Origin: Pseudomonas mendocina | GTDB taxonomy: Bacteria > Pseudomonadota > Gammaproteobacteria > Pseudomonadales > Pseudomonadaceae | Length of the DNA stretch: 64,000 bases | Assembly: GCF_003008615.1 (NCBI RefSeq) | Contig: NZ_CP027657.1 | Location: 2,232,001 to 2,296,000, forward strand | Reading direction: 5' to 3' | Shown: piece after piece, positions 39,612 to 48,224 of the stretch | Position numbering within the stretch: position 1 is the first letter of the stretch | Layout: every line of letters begins with the position of its first letter | Position numbers and translations under genes: made by a program | The notes under the pieces: model-generated | What the model was told of the DNA's origin: nothing | The model's database searches: none | Seen by the model: only the letters and a program-made list of their open reading frames with translations

Positions 39612-40850
39612 TTACCAGAGTGCCAGGGTGTAGTCGATGTTGACGCGGGTCTGCTCGACATCACGGCTGAAGTTGTTCTGGTAGTGGCCGTGGCGCAGAC
39701 GCAGGCCGAGACCGGCCAGGCTGCCGCTCTGCACCACGTAGGACACCTCCAGATCGCGTTCCCACTCTTCGCCGTTGCCGTCGGCCACCGGCTCGTGGAT
39801 GTTGCGGCCCTGAATGAAGCGGATCTGCGTCTTCAGGCCCGGCAAGCCATGCCTGGCGAAGTCATAGTCGTGCTTGAACTGCCACACGCGCTCCTTGGGG
39901 TTCAGGTACTCGGTGGCCAGGGCGCCGCCGACCATCACGTAGGGGTCGATGCTGGCCAGGTACGGCATGCCGGTATCGCCGCTCAGGTGCATGTAACCCA
40001 GGCTGAAGGTGTTGGCGCCCAGGGTGTAGGCAGCGTTCAGGTTGAGGTTGCCGTTGTCGACGCGGCCGGCCTTGGCCGCACCGTCCTCACTGCTGTCGAA
40101 GTAATAGGCCTCGCTCTTCAGCGCGCCCGGGCCGAGAGGTGTGGTGTGGGTCAGGCCGACGTAGTGCTGCTTGTAGATGTCGTTCAGTTGCGCGTAGTAG
40201 TACGAGCCGGTGAGGTTATCGAGCAGCTTGTAGTCGCCTCCGCCAAACATGAAACCGCTGGACTCCGCAGTGCCGTTGAAACGGCCATTGAGGCCGCTGA
40301 CGCGCAGCTTGGCGTCTTCGGTGGAGTCGCGGTATTTCTGCCGGTCGAAGTAACCGCCGCGCAAGGTCAGCCCATCGATCTCGCCGGAGGTCACCATGCC
40401 ACCGCGGAACAGTGGCGGGAACAGGCGCGCGGTCACCGGGAACATGATCGGCAGCAGCGGCGTCATGTGGCCGACTTGCAGTTCGGTGTTGGAGACCTTG
40501 AAGCGTGCCGAGATACCGGCCTTGGAATAGTTGTCGTTGACCTCACGGGTGCGCGGGTTGAACGACAGCAGGCCGGTGCCGGTGCGATCCGGGCTGGAAT
40601 CGAGCTGAAAGCCGGTCATGCCGATGAAGCTCAGGCCGAACTGCACCGGCCCTTCGGTGTAGCCCGAGTCGGCCTTGAGAATGAAGCCCTGGGCCCATTC
40701 ACGCATTTCGTCCAGGCCTGGACCGCCCTGGAAATCATGGTCGAAGTAGTAGTTGCGAATCTGCAGCGAACCTTTGCTGTCCTTGATGAAGTCGGCCTGG
40801 GCGACCTGTGTGGCAACCAGCAGAGGAAGCAGTGCGTATAGCGGTTTCAT
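39612..40850 (-). CDS. OprD-family outer-membrane porin
   Basis: The 412-residue protein has a signal peptide (MKPLYALLPLLVATQVAQA) and the OprD-type start of the mature chain, DFIKDSKGSLQIRNYYFDHDF. Other family marks are REWAQGFILKADSGYTEGPVQFGLSFIG and the C-terminal strand NIDYTLALW. Many OprD members are specific channels for aromatic or small organic acids. It is the last gene of the liv-type ABC operon, so it probably carries the same substrate across the outer membrane. The start at 40850 gives the signal peptide; the longer open frame does not. Confidence 0.95.
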   Translation of the reverse strand: MKPLYALLPLLVATQVAQADFIKDSKGSLQIRNYYFDHDFQGGPGLDEMREWAQGFILKADSGYTEGPVQFGLSFIGMTGFQLDSSPDRTGTGLLSFNPRTREVNDNYSKAGISARFKVSNTELQVGHMTPLLPIMFPVTARLFPPLFRGGMVTSGEIDGLTLRGGYFDRQKYRDSTEDAKLRVSGLNGRFNGTAESSGFMFGGGDYKLLDNLTGSYYYAQLNDIYKQHYVGLTHTTPLGPGALKSEAYYFDSSEDGAAKAGRVDNGNLNLNAAYTLGANTFSLGYMHLSGDTGMPYLASIDPYVMVGGALATEYLNPKERVWQFKHDYDFARHGLPGLKTQIRFIQGRNIHEPVADGNGEEWERDLEVSYVVQSGSLAGLGLRLRHGHYQNNFSRDVEQTRVNIDYTLALW

Positions 40851-40909
40851 TGAACGTACCTTTGTTTTTGTTGTGGTTCGGGTAACGCGATGGCAAGGAG
40901 TGGTGAGGG

Positions 40910-42046
40910 TTATTGCGGGGCCTCGAGCAGCTGCCACTGACCGTCCTTGATGGTGATCAGCGCGCGGGCACGCTGGTCGTGGCCGAAGTGGTCGTCAGCC
41001 GAGAGGCTGTACACGCCATGGCTGCCGGCGACGCCGTTCGATTGCTCGAGGGCGTCACGCAGTTTCTGGCGGAATTCGACGGTGCCGGCCTCGCTGCCTT
41101 GCAGCGCACTCGGGATGGCGGCTTCGACCAGTTGCATGGCGTCGTACAGATAGGCACCGAACGGCGACAGGCTGCCGGCGCCGTACTTGGCCTCGTAGGC
41201 TTCGGCGTAGTGCTTGCCGGGGGCTTTGGATGGGTGGCTGTCCGGCAGTTGATCCCAGACCACCACCGGGCCGACGGCGAGAATCGAGCCTTCCAGATCC
41301 TTGCCGCCGATGCGCAGGAAGGCGCTGTTGGCGGCGCCATGGGTGTGATAGATCGGGCCCTTGTAACCAAGGCGCCGCAGTTCGGTGTGTGGCAGAGCGG
41401 CCGGTGTGCCGGTGGCGCCGATCAGCACGGCGTCCGGGTTGGCCGCCTTGATCTTCAGGGCCTGGCCGCTGACGCTGGAGTCGGTACGGTTGAAGCGTTC
41501 ATTGCGCACCAGCTTGATGCCGGCTTTCGGTAGCAGCTCTTCCAGGGCCTTGTGCCAATCCTCGCCCCAGACGTCGTTGTAGCCGATGTAGCCGACGGTC
41601 TTCACGCCGTTCTCCTGCATGTGGTTGACCAGGGCGTCGGCCATCAGCAGGTTGGTTTGCGCCACGGTGAAGATCCAGTGCCTGGCGTCGCCATTGGGGG
41701 CGAAGGGGGCCAGGGCGATCTGCGGTGTGTTGGTCTCGCGGGCGACCTGAGCCACGGCGGCGGAGGTCGGCACGGTGGACGAACCGATCAGCAGGTCGAC
41801 CTTGTTCTCGCTCACCAGCTTGCGTGCCGCGCGGGTGGCCGCCGTGCTGTCGGTAGCATCGTCGAGCACGGTGTAGTTGATGCGCTGTCCGGCGATTTCC
41901 TGAGGCAGCAGGGCCACGGTGTTCTGCTCGGGAATGCCGAGCGAGGCGCCGGGGCCGGTGGTGGATAGCACCAGGCCGATGTTGATGTCGGCGTGCACGG
42001 CAGTGCTCACCGCCGCGCTGAGCAGCAGAGGGATCAGTTTCTTCAT
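40910..42046 (-). CDS. ABC transporter periplasmic substrate-binding protein (branched-chain amino acid/aromatic acid type)
   Basis: The 378-residue protein has a signal peptide (MKKLIPLLLSAAVSTAVHA) and the type I periplasmic-binding fold of LivJ-like proteins (INIGLVLSTTGPGASLGIPEQNT, VDLLIGSSTVPTSAAVAQVA, TVGYIGYNDVWGEDW). In catabolic clusters such proteins often bind aromatic acids instead of branched-chain amino acids. It lies between the LivF-like ATPase and the porin with gaps under 60 bases. Confidence 0.95.
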   Translation of the reverse strand: MKKLIPLLLSAAVSTAVHADINIGLVLSTTGPGASLGIPEQNTVALLPQEIAGQRINYTVLDDATDSTAATRAARKLVSENKVDLLIGSSTVPTSAAVAQVARETNTPQIALAPFAPNGDARHWIFTVAQTNLLMADALVNHMQENGVKTVGYIGYNDVWGEDWHKALEELLPKAGIKLVRNERFNRTDSSVSGQALKIKAANPDAVLIGATGTPAALPHTELRRLGYKGPIYHTHGAANSAFLRIGGKDLEGSILAVGPVVVWDQLPDSHPSKAPGKHYAEAYEAKYGAGSLSPFGAYLYDAMQLVEAAIPSALQGSEAGTVEFRQKLRDALEQSNGVAGSHGVYSLSADDHFGHDQRARALITIKDGQWQLLEAPQ

Positions 42047-42103
42047 GGGTGACGCTCCAGTGGGGTTGTTGTTGTTCTGAAACGTTGCAGGCCGTGGGCG
42101 TGG

Positions 42104-42871
42104 TTAGTGCGCCGCCACGGCCTGACTGACCGCAGGTGCGGCCTTGGCAGACTTGCGACCGAGGTAGGTCTCGATCACACGCTGGTCCTCGGCCAGCTCG
42201 GCGGCCGGGCCTTGCAGTACCTTTTCGCCGACCTCCAGTACGTAGCCGTAGTCGGAAATCTTCAGTGCGGCGCGGGCGTTCTGTTCCACCAGCAGGATGG
42301 AAACACCGCTGGCACGCAGGTTCTGGATGATCTCGAAGATTTCGCCGATGACCCGTGGCGCCAGGCCCAGGCTCGGTTCGTCGAGCAGCAGCAGGCGTGG
42401 CTTGCCCATCAGCGCGCGGCCGATGGCGAGCATCTGCCGCTCACCGCCGGACAGCGTGCCGGAGGCCTGCTGGCGCCGTTCGCGCAGGCGGGGGAACAGG
42501 CCGTAAATTTCCTCCAGCGTCTGCGCATGATCGCGATGACCCTGGCGGCGCCGGCTGAAGGCGCCGAGCTGGAGGTTGTCCTCGACGCTCATCTCACTGA
42601 ACAGCTCGCGGCTTTCCGGCACCAGCAGCATGCCCTGGCCGACGCGGTGCGCCACATCGTGGTGGGGTAACAGCGCCTGTCCATCGAAGAGGATGTCCCC
42701 GGAGGACGGCAGCAAACCGATCAGCGCCGACATCAGTGTGGTCTTGCCGGCGCCGTTGGGGCCGATCAGGCTGACGATGCTGCCTTGCGCTACCTCAAGG
42801 TCGAGGCTGCGTACCGCCGCCACCTTGCCGTAGCTGATCGACAGGCCTTTGACCTGCAGCAGGCTGCTCAT
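42104..42871 (-). CDS. ABC transporter ATP-binding protein, LivF type
   Basis: The 255-residue ATPase has Walker A GPNGAGKTT, signature LSGGERQMLAIGRALM, Walker B LLLLDEPSLGLAP and the LivF-type C-terminus. Its ATG overlaps the stop of the permease-ATPase fusion gene (ATGA), so it is translationally coupled. It pairs with the fused LivG domain to energise import. Confidence 0.96.
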   Translation of the reverse strand: MSSLLQVKGLSISYGKVAAVRSLDLEVAQGSIVSLIGPNGAGKTTLMSALIGLLPSSGDILFDGQALLPHHDVAHRVGQGMLLVPESRELFSEMSVEDNLQLGAFSRRRQGHRDHAQTLEEIYGLFPRLRERRQQASGTLSGGERQMLAIGRALMGKPRLLLLDEPSLGLAPRVIGEIFEIIQNLRASGVSILLVEQNARAALKISDYGYVLEVGEKVLQGPAAELAEDQRVIETYLGRKSAKAAPAVSQAVAAH

Positions 42872-44643
42872 TCCACACCTCCGAGGTAGGCGGCCAGTAC
42901 CGCCGGGTTGTCCTGGATTTCCATGGGGCTGCCGGTGGCCAGGCGCTGGCCGAACTCCATCACCACGATGTGGTCAGCCAGGCCCATGACGAAGTCCATG
43001 TCGTGCTCGACCAGCAGCACGCCGAGGCCTTCTTCACGCAACTGTTCGAGCAGGCAGGCGAGGGTCTGTTTCTCGTTGTAACGCAGGCCGGCGGCGGGCT
43101 CGTCGAGCAGCAGCATTTGCGGGTCGCTGCACAGCGCGCGGGCGATTTCGACGATGCGCTGTTGACCCAGGGCCAGGCTGCCGGCCGGGGTGTGCATGTA
43201 GTCGGCGAGGCCGACGCGCTCGATCTGCCGGGCCGCTTCGGCGAGCAGGCGGCGCTCCTCGGCGCGGTCTAAGCGCAGCAGCGCACGCAGCACGCCGGCG
43301 TTGCCACGGCGATGGGCACCGAGGGCGACGTTCTCCAGCACGCTCATGCCCGGCAGTAGGCGCACGTGCTGGAAGGTGCGGCTGACGCCGAGGCTGGCGA
43401 TGGCGCGCGGCGATAGGCCGTCGATGCGCTGACCCTTGAAGAACACCTGGCCGGATGTCGGCGGCAGTACGCCGGTGAGCAGGTTGAACAGGGTCGACTT
43501 GCCGGCACCGTTGGGGCCGATCAGCGCGACGACCTGGCCAGCGTGCACCGCCAGGCTCATGTCGTTATTGGCCACCAGCCCACCGAAGCGCTTGACCAGG
43601 CGGTCGGCGGCCAGCAGCGGCTGGTTGTCGCGCAATGGCTCCGGCTCACGGCGGGGCAGCGGTTCGGCATCGTGCAGATCGAGCACGCGCGGCTTCGGGC
43701 TGGGCAGGTATTTCTGCAGCAGCGGCAGCAGGCCGTCCTTGGCGTATTGCAGGACGAGGATGATCAGCACGCCGAAAACGATCAGCTCCAGGGTGCCGCC
43801 GCCACCGCCCAGCAACTGCGGCAGCACGTCTTCGAGCACCTGCTTGAACAGCGTCAGCAGGGCGGCGCCGACCAGTGCACCCCACAGGCTCGCGGCGCCA
43901 CCGAGGACGATCATGAACAGGTACTCGATGCCCATGGTCACCGAGAACGGTGTCGGATTGACGATGCGCTGCATGTGCGCATAGATCCAGCCCGACAGTG
44001 CGGCCAGCAGGGCGGCGAGAACGAACGCCAGCAGCTTGCTGCGCATGGTGTTCACGCCCATCGCCTCGGCCATGCCGCTGGCTTCCTTGAGCGAACGGAT
44101 GGCACGACCCTGACGGCTGTCGAGCAGGTTGCCGAGCATCCACAGCACGGCTACCAGCAGCACGCCGATGATCAGGGTGAAGTCGCTGGCGCTGTCGATC
44201 GTCCAGTCGCCAAACTGGATGTAGGGCAGGTCGGCGATCCCGGCGAAGCCGCCGAGCATCGGCAGGTTGCCGAACAGGTAGTACAGCGCCAGGCCCCAGG
44301 CCAGGGTACCCAGCGGCAGGTAATGGCCAGCCAGGCGCAGGGTCAGCAGGCCGAGCAGCAGCGCCACCACCAGGGTGATGCCGAGGCCGACGAGCAGGCC
44401 CAGCCAGGGCGACAGACCGAGATTGGCGCTGATTACGGCAGTGGCGTAGGCGCCGATGCCGACGAATGCGGCCTGGCCGAACGAGGTCAGCCCACCGACG
44501 CCGGTGAGCACCACCAGGCCCAGCGCCACCAGGCTGTAGAGCCCGACATAGTTGAGCAGGGTGACATGGAAGGGTTGCAGCACCTGGGGCGCCAGAACGA
44601 TGCCGACCAGCAACAGAAGCAGCGCAAGCAAACGGCGGTTCAT
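42868..44643 (-). CDS. Fused ABC permease (LivM) and ATP-binding protein (LivG)
   Basis: The 591-residue protein joins an N-terminal LivM-type permease (about residues 1-330, with VLTGVGGLTSFGQAAFVGIGAYATA and EAMGVNTMRSKLLAFVLAALLAALSGWIYA) through a Pro/Arg-rich linker to a C-terminal LivG-type ATPase (from about 350). The ATPase has Walker A GPNGAGKST, a variant signature LALGQQRIVEIARAL (LALGQ for LSGGQ) and Walker B LLLDEPAAGL. The start at 44643 overlaps the stop of the LivH gene by one base; a longer open frame upstream runs through LivH in another frame and is not real. LivMG fusions are known in aromatic-acid transporters. Confidence 0.95.
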   Translation of the reverse strand: MNRRLLALLLLLVGIVLAPQVLQPFHVTLLNYVGLYSLVALGLVVLTGVGGLTSFGQAAFVGIGAYATAVISANLGLSPWLGLLVGLGITLVVALLLGLLTLRLAGHYLPLGTLAWGLALYYLFGNLPMLGGFAGIADLPYIQFGDWTIDSASDFTLIIGVLLVAVLWMLGNLLDSRQGRAIRSLKEASGMAEAMGVNTMRSKLLAFVLAALLAALSGWIYAHMQRIVNPTPFSVTMGIEYLFMIVLGGAASLWGALVGAALLTLFKQVLEDVLPQLLGGGGGTLELIVFGVLIILVLQYAKDGLLPLLQKYLPSPKPRVLDLHDAEPLPRREPEPLRDNQPLLAADRLVKRFGGLVANNDMSLAVHAGQVVALIGPNGAGKSTLFNLLTGVLPPTSGQVFFKGQRIDGLSPRAIASLGVSRTFQHVRLLPGMSVLENVALGAHRRGNAGVLRALLRLDRAEERRLLAEAARQIERVGLADYMHTPAGSLALGQQRIVEIARALCSDPQMLLLDEPAAGLRYNEKQTLACLLEQLREEGLGVLLVEHDMDFVMGLADHIVVMEFGQRLATGSPMEIQDNPAVLAAYLGGVE

Positions 44644-45680
44644 CAGTGTTCCTCCCCGCTGTGCGAGTGTTTCAGGGAGAGGATCAGCAGCACCGGAATC
44701 ACCAGGGTGAAGACGATCACTTCCTTGTAGGCCGAGGCCCAGAACATCGAGAAACTTTCCAGTGTGCCGACCAGGAAGGCACCGGCGGCGGCCATCGGGT
44801 AGCTGGCCAGACCGCCGATGATGGCGGCGACGAAGCCCTTGAGGCTGATCAGAAAGCCCGAGTCGTAATACAGCGTGGTCAGCGGGCCGATGAGGATGCC
44901 CGAGCAGGCGCCGATCAGTGCCGCCAGGGCGAATGCCGCCTGCCCGGCCAGCCGCGTGGGAATGCCCACCAGTTGCGCGCCGTTGCGGTTGAACGCGGTG
45001 GCACGCAGCGCCTTGCCGTACAGGGTGTGGCCGAACAGCAGGTAGAGCATGACGATCAGGCCCAGGGCGCAGCCGATCACCATCAGGCTTTGCAGACTGA
45101 CCTGCATCTCGCCGGCGGTCAGCGCGACATCGCTCAGTGCTTCGGTGCGGAAGCCCTCCGCGCCGAACAGCAGCAGGCTCAGCCCCAGCAGCACGATGTG
45201 CAGCGCCACCGAGACGATCAGCAGCATCAGCACCGAGGTCTCTGCCAGGCGCTGGTAGACCAGGCGGTAGAGCAGCGGGCCGAGCGGGGTGACTACCAGC
45301 AGGGTCAGCGCGACTTGCGCCAGGCCTGGCAGGTTCTTCAGGTCGAAGGCACTCAGCGCCGCCCAGACCAGAGCGCTGGGTAGCAGGTAATTGAGCAGGA
45401 TGCGCGGCAGACGCCACAGGTGTTGATGGCGGATGGCGATGGCGCAATCCAGCACACAGCCGGCGATGGCGCAGCCGAGCAGCAGCCAGAAGGTCGGCGG
45501 CAGCATGCCGGCCTGCAGCGAGGCCAGGGTCAGTGCGCCGAACACGACAAAATCGCCCTGGCCGACGAAGATCACCCGGGTCACGGCGAATACCAGCACC
45601 AGTGCCAGGGCGATCAGTGCATAGATCGCTCCGGTGGTCAGGCCGTCCTGGAGAAGAAAGGCGGCAATGGTCGCATCCAT
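44643..45680 (-). CDS. ABC transporter permease, LivH type
   Basis: The 345-residue integral membrane protein starts MDATIAAFLLQDGLTTGAIYALIALALVLVFAVTRVIFVGQGDFVVFGA, typical of LivH, and carries the permease coupling region GKALRATAFNRNGAQLVGIPTRLAGQAAFALAA. It is the first gene of the leftward operon; the promoter and a palindromic operator lie about 250 bases upstream. The frame extends upstream of 45680, but without a ribosome-binding site or membrane segment. Confidence 0.95.
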   Translation of the reverse strand: MDATIAAFLLQDGLTTGAIYALIALALVLVFAVTRVIFVGQGDFVVFGALTLASLQAGMLPPTFWLLLGCAIAGCVLDCAIAIRHQHLWRLPRILLNYLLPSALVWAALSAFDLKNLPGLAQVALTLLVVTPLGPLLYRLVYQRLAETSVLMLLIVSVALHIVLLGLSLLLFGAEGFRTEALSDVALTAGEMQVSLQSLMVIGCALGLIVMLYLLFGHTLYGKALRATAFNRNGAQLVGIPTRLAGQAAFALAALIGACSGILIGPLTTLYYDSGFLISLKGFVAAIIGGLASYPMAAAGAFLVGTLESFSMFWASAYKEVIVFTLVIPVLLILSLKHSHSGEEH

Positions 45681-45899
45681 GTCAGCTTTTCTCCAGACAG
45701 TTGTGCAGGTTCGAGGCGCGCGGCGCAAGGCTCTGGCCGTCTGCTCGGAATGGGGGGTGGGACTGGGCTGGGTGCGTGCATCTGCCTTGCAGGCCAGATA
45801 TTGCGCACCCTGGAGGAGCATGCAGGCGCATAGCGGCTATCCGGGTTGTTGTTCTTGTAATTTATTTTCTGCCGGCGCTGCTTGTTTCGCCCTGCAGAG

Positions 45900-45919
45900 A
45901 TACACATGTGAATGTGTAT
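45900..45919. promoter_or_regulatory. Palindromic operator at the liv-type operon start point
   Basis: ATACACATGTGAATGTGTAT is a perfect 8-bp inverted repeat (ATACACAT, GTGA, ATGTGTAT). It begins at the predicted transcription start of the leftward operon, just downstream of the -10 element. It shares ATACACAT with the operator-like site before the catabolic operon at 47058. Likely bound by the TetR-type protein encoded at 46075-46650; inferred. Confidence 0.65.
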
Positions 45920-45925
45920 GTTGAA

Positions 45926-45955
45926 AGGCTAGCCGGAACCCTTCGAGGCTGTCAA
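45926..45955 (-). promoter_or_regulatory. Predicted promoter of the ABC transporter-porin operon
   Basis: On the - strand TTGACA (45955-45950) is a perfect -35 box, followed after 18 bases by TAGCCT (45931-45926) as a weak -10. The start point would fall at the edge of the 45900-45919 palindrome. Confidence 0.5.
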
Positions 45956-46074
45956 CAGCCGCCGAATGCTCAGGTGTTCCGGGCTTGTTCTGGCGCTGCC
46001 TGGGCAGCGCTCTACGAGGTCTGCACCCTACAAGGCTGTAGGGCGTGCGGCCGCCACTGCCGGCCGCTGCAGGT

Positions 46075-46650
46075 TCAGGTGCGCTGTGCGGTGGGTACCA
46101 GCAGCTCGGCCAGACGGGTATTGCGTGACAGGCGCTCGCCTGCGGGCTCGTTGCTGTTCAGCAGCGACAGGCTGATCTGGTAGGCGTAGATCAGGTAGGC
46201 GCGGTCGCTGGCGTCCTGCGCCTCGATACCAGCTTGCAGCAGCAGGCCCTTGATGTAGCTGAGGCGATAACGGTCGACCTCGTCGATGGCCTGGCGGGCA
46301 TGCTCGTCACGGCGTGCCCAGGCGCGAATGGCCAGCTCGATGGCAGCAGCTTCCTTGGCGGTCTGGCCGTGCAGGGGCAGCTCCATCAGGCGCTGGAGTT
46401 GCTGCTGTGGCGTGGTCTGGGCGTCGCTCAGATGGAGGATGACGTCCTCCGTGGCGCGTGTGCGCCAGCCACCAAGGATGCCTTCGAGCAGCTCGTTACG
46501 GCTCTTGAAGTGGTAGTAGAAGCTGCCGCGGGTGATGTTCAGTTCCTTGGCCAGCGTGTCGACCCGGACGGCATCGACGCCGCCCTTGACCAGTACCTGC
46601 TGGGCGGCATGGATCCAATCTTCCCGGGTCAGATTGGGGCGTACAGACAT
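46075..46650 (-). CDS. TetR-family transcriptional regulator of the aromatic catabolic module
   Basis: The 191-residue protein has the TetR N-terminal helix-turn-helix (LTREDWIHAAQQVLVKGGVDAVRVDTLAKELNITRGSFYYHFKSRNELLEGIL) and an all-helical C-terminal ligand domain. It sits between two divergent operons for transport and degradation. Palindromes of related sequence lie at the start points of both operons and in its own upstream region (46889-46900), so it is the likely repressor, relieved by the substrate or a pathway intermediate (a CoA ester is possible given the ligase in the operon). Confidence 0.92.
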   Translation of the reverse strand: MSVRPNLTREDWIHAAQQVLVKGGVDAVRVDTLAKELNITRGSFYYHFKSRNELLEGILGGWRTRATEDVILHLSDAQTTPQQQLQRLMELPLHGQTAKEAAAIELAIRAWARRDEHARQAIDEVDRYRLSYIKGLLLQAGIEAQDASDRAYLIYAYQISLSLLNSNEPAGERLSRNTRLAELLVPTAQRT

Positions 46651-46888
46651 TGTCGGAGCCTTGTTCTGAGAAGGTGAGGGGCTGACCGTGCATGGCTGTC
46701 GGTCGGTCGCGAGGTTGCGATTCTAGCTCATGTTTCCGCCATGGGGCGTGGCATAAGCGCTGCAAACCAGGCCATTGTCATTACTGCTCATCCCACATGC
46801 ATTGATGCATGTCATCTTCCTGAAAATTTCCAGTGCCCTCGCGACACTTCGATGAGCGGTTCTTGTACGCGTAAATTGCCAGGAAAAT

Positions 46889-46900
46889 ACAATTGTGTAG
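46889..46900. promoter_or_regulatory. Candidate TetR-type operator upstream of the regulator gene
   Basis: TACAATTGTGTA fits TACA-N4-TGTA, the same arrangement as TACACATCTGTA at 47059-47070. It lies about 240 bases before the TetR start and could mediate autoregulation. Confidence 0.45.
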
Positions 46901-47024
46901 GTTTGTTTTGGCGGCCAGGCGACTACCGGCAAGCAGCCGTGTAGCCCGCATATTTCCTGATTTTACCCTGTATGTGAGCATTCTCTGCGGGCTCTGGAGG
47001 CGTACGGTGGTGCATCGAAGGGTG

Positions 47025-47053
47025 TTGACGGGATTATTTTGCCTCCCTAACAT
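47025..47053 (+). promoter_or_regulatory. Predicted sigma-70 promoter of the catabolic operon
   Basis: TTGACG (47025-47030) and TAACAT (47048-47053) are separated by 17 bases. The start point would be near 47060, inside the palindromic site that follows. Confidence 0.6.
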
Positions 47054-47057
47054 GCAC

Positions 47058-47071
47058 ATACACATCTGTAT
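47058..47071. promoter_or_regulatory. Operator overlapping the catabolic operon start point
   Basis: ATACACATCTGTAT is a perfect 5-bp inverted repeat (ATACA, CATC, TGTAT) and begins with the same eight bases as the operator at 45900. Its position over the start point fits repression by the neighbouring TetR protein. Confidence 0.6.
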
Positions 47072-47101
47072 TCTAACAATCACAAGAATCGTGGAGGCAG
47101 G

Positions 47102-47917
47102 ATGGACGGTATCGGCAAGAGCCTGGTTGCGGCTGGGCACAAGACCAACTATCACGAGGCTGGGCAGGGTGAGGCGTTGTTTCTGCTGCACGGCTCGGGC
47201 CCTGGGGTTTCCGGGTGGAGCAACTGGGCGCGGAGCATGCCGGCCTTCTCCGACAAGTGGCGGGTGATCGTTCCGGACATCGCCGGTTTCGGCTTCACCG
47301 AACTCAAGGACGACGTCAAATACGACATCAAGCTGTGGGTCGCCCATCTCGTCGACATCATGGATGCTCTCGATATCGACAAGGCCTCCTTCGTCGGCAA
47401 CTCCTTCGGTGGTGCTCTGGCCATCGGCCTGGCGGTGTTCGCTCCCGAACGGGTCAAGCGCCTGGTGCTGCTCGGCACGCCGGCCGGTGAGTTCGTGCAG
47501 ACCGCGGGTCTGCGTGGCGCCTGGGAATACGAGCCGTCGCTGGACAACATGCGTGAGCTGATGGCGCTGTTCCCCTACGACAAGGCCTTGATCACTCCTG
47601 AGCTGGTGCAGAGCCGTTACGAAGCTTCCGCCCGTCCTGGTGCCCAGGCGGCGCTGCGCAAGCTGATCCCGCAACCGAACCCGGATGGCGAAACCATCGT
47701 CAAGGGGTTCCCGGCTGCCGCGTTGGCCAAAATCACCGCGCCAACCCTGGTGGTGCATGGTCGCGAAGACCGTGTGGTGCCGCCGCAGTGCGGGCTGCTG
47801 ATCGCCAACAGCGTGCCGGATGCCGACCTGCATCTGTTCGGCCGTTGCGGCCACTGGGTGCAGGCCGAGCAGCCGCGTCGTTTCGTTGCGCTGGTGCGCG
47901 ACTTCCTCTCGGAGTGA
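47102..47917 (+). CDS. Alpha/beta-hydrolase, meta-cleavage (ring-fission) product hydrolase
   Basis: The 271-residue protein has the C-C hydrolase layout of DmpD/TodF/BphD/CmtE: oxyanion region LLHGSGPGVSGWSNW, nucleophile Ser101 in GNSFGG, Asp223 in HGREDRVVP and His251 in CGHW. These enzymes cut the vinylogous 1,5-diketone from extradiol cleavage into 2-hydroxypenta-2,4-dienoate and a carboxylic acid. It is the first gene of the rightward operon; GTGGAGGCAGG before the ATG is a strong ribosome-binding site. The nature of the acid released is unknown. Confidence 0.93.
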   Translation: MDGIGKSLVAAGHKTNYHEAGQGEALFLLHGSGPGVSGWSNWARSMPAFSDKWRVIVPDIAGFGFTELKDDVKYDIKLWVAHLVDIMDALDIDKASFVGNSFGGALAIGLAVFAPERVKRLVLLGTPAGEFVQTAGLRGAWEYEPSLDNMRELMALFPYDKALITPELVQSRYEASARPGAQAALRKLIPQPNPDGETIVKGFPAAALAKITAPTLVVHGREDRVVPPQCGLLIANSVPDADLHLFGRCGHWVQAEQPRRFVALVRDFLSE

Positions 47918-47923
47918 GCCGTC

Positions 47924-48220
47924 ATGAGCCGCAATACGCTGGAACGTGTGCTCTGGCAGTTGTCCGTTGAGCGCGCCGCCAAGGACAAGTTTCGTGAAGA
48001 CCCGCGCCAGTTCCTGTCCCGCTTCGCCCTGAGCGAAGAAGAGGTGGAAATGGTTGCTGGTTTCGACGTTGCCGCCCTGCAGCGCATCGGGGTCAACCCG
48101 ATGCTGACCATGGGTTTCTGGCAGGAGTTGTCGCCCACTCGCAGCATGAAGCAATACAAGGCGCTGCTAGGGGCGACCGATGAACACAGCGCGGGTTTCT
48201 CCGCGGCATTGAAGGGGTAG
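47924..48220 (+). CDS. LigA-type small subunit of class III extradiol dioxygenase
   Basis: The 98-residue helical protein (VERAAKDKFREDPRQFLSRFALSEEEVEMVAGFDVAALQRIGVNPMLTMGFWQEL) is like the alpha subunit of protocatechuate 4,5-dioxygenase (LigA) and of CarBa-type enzymes, which caps the active site of the catalytic subunit. It lies 6 bases after the hydrolase and 4 bases before the catalytic LigB-type gene. Confidence 0.9.
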   Translation: MSRNTLERVLWQLSVERAAKDKFREDPRQFLSRFALSEEEVEMVAGFDVAALQRIGVNPMLTMGFWQELSPTRSMKQYKALLGATDEHSAGFSAALKG

Positions 48221-48224
48221 GGCC

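Larger units (their letters stand above)
45681..46074. other. Long leader/promoter region between the LivH-type gene and the TetR gene
   Basis: No gene is supported. The region holds the liv-operon promoter and palindromic operator (45900-45955), leaving a leader of about 240 bases before LivH. Two hairpins lie on the regulator side: GCGCTGC/GCAGCGC near 45992-46009 and CCCTACA-AGGC-TGTAGGG (46026-46043). The second could weakly end the leftward regulator transcript. Confidence 0.5.
46651..47101. other. Divergent regulatory region upstream of the TetR gene and the catabolic operon
   Basis: No gene is supported over 451 bases. The centre is AT-rich compared with its flanks. It contains the TACA-N4-TGTA site at 46889-46900, the catabolic promoter at 47025-47053 and its operator at 47059-47070. 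A few short open frames have no ribosome-binding site. Confidence 0.6.

Noticed and set aside
40851..40937. Longer N-terminus for the OprD porin
   Set aside because: The extra 29 residues are Thr/Arg rich and would hide the clear signal peptide that starts at 40850.
43543..44730. Long Gln/His/Ala-rich frame antisense to the LivMG fusion gene
   Set aside because: Composition (Q, H, A, R) is that of antisense GC-rich DNA, and it covers conserved ABC transporter sequence on the other strand.
46741..46944. Small genes in the TetR-catabolic operon gap
   Set aside because: Short frames without ribosome-binding sites over predicted promoters and operators.
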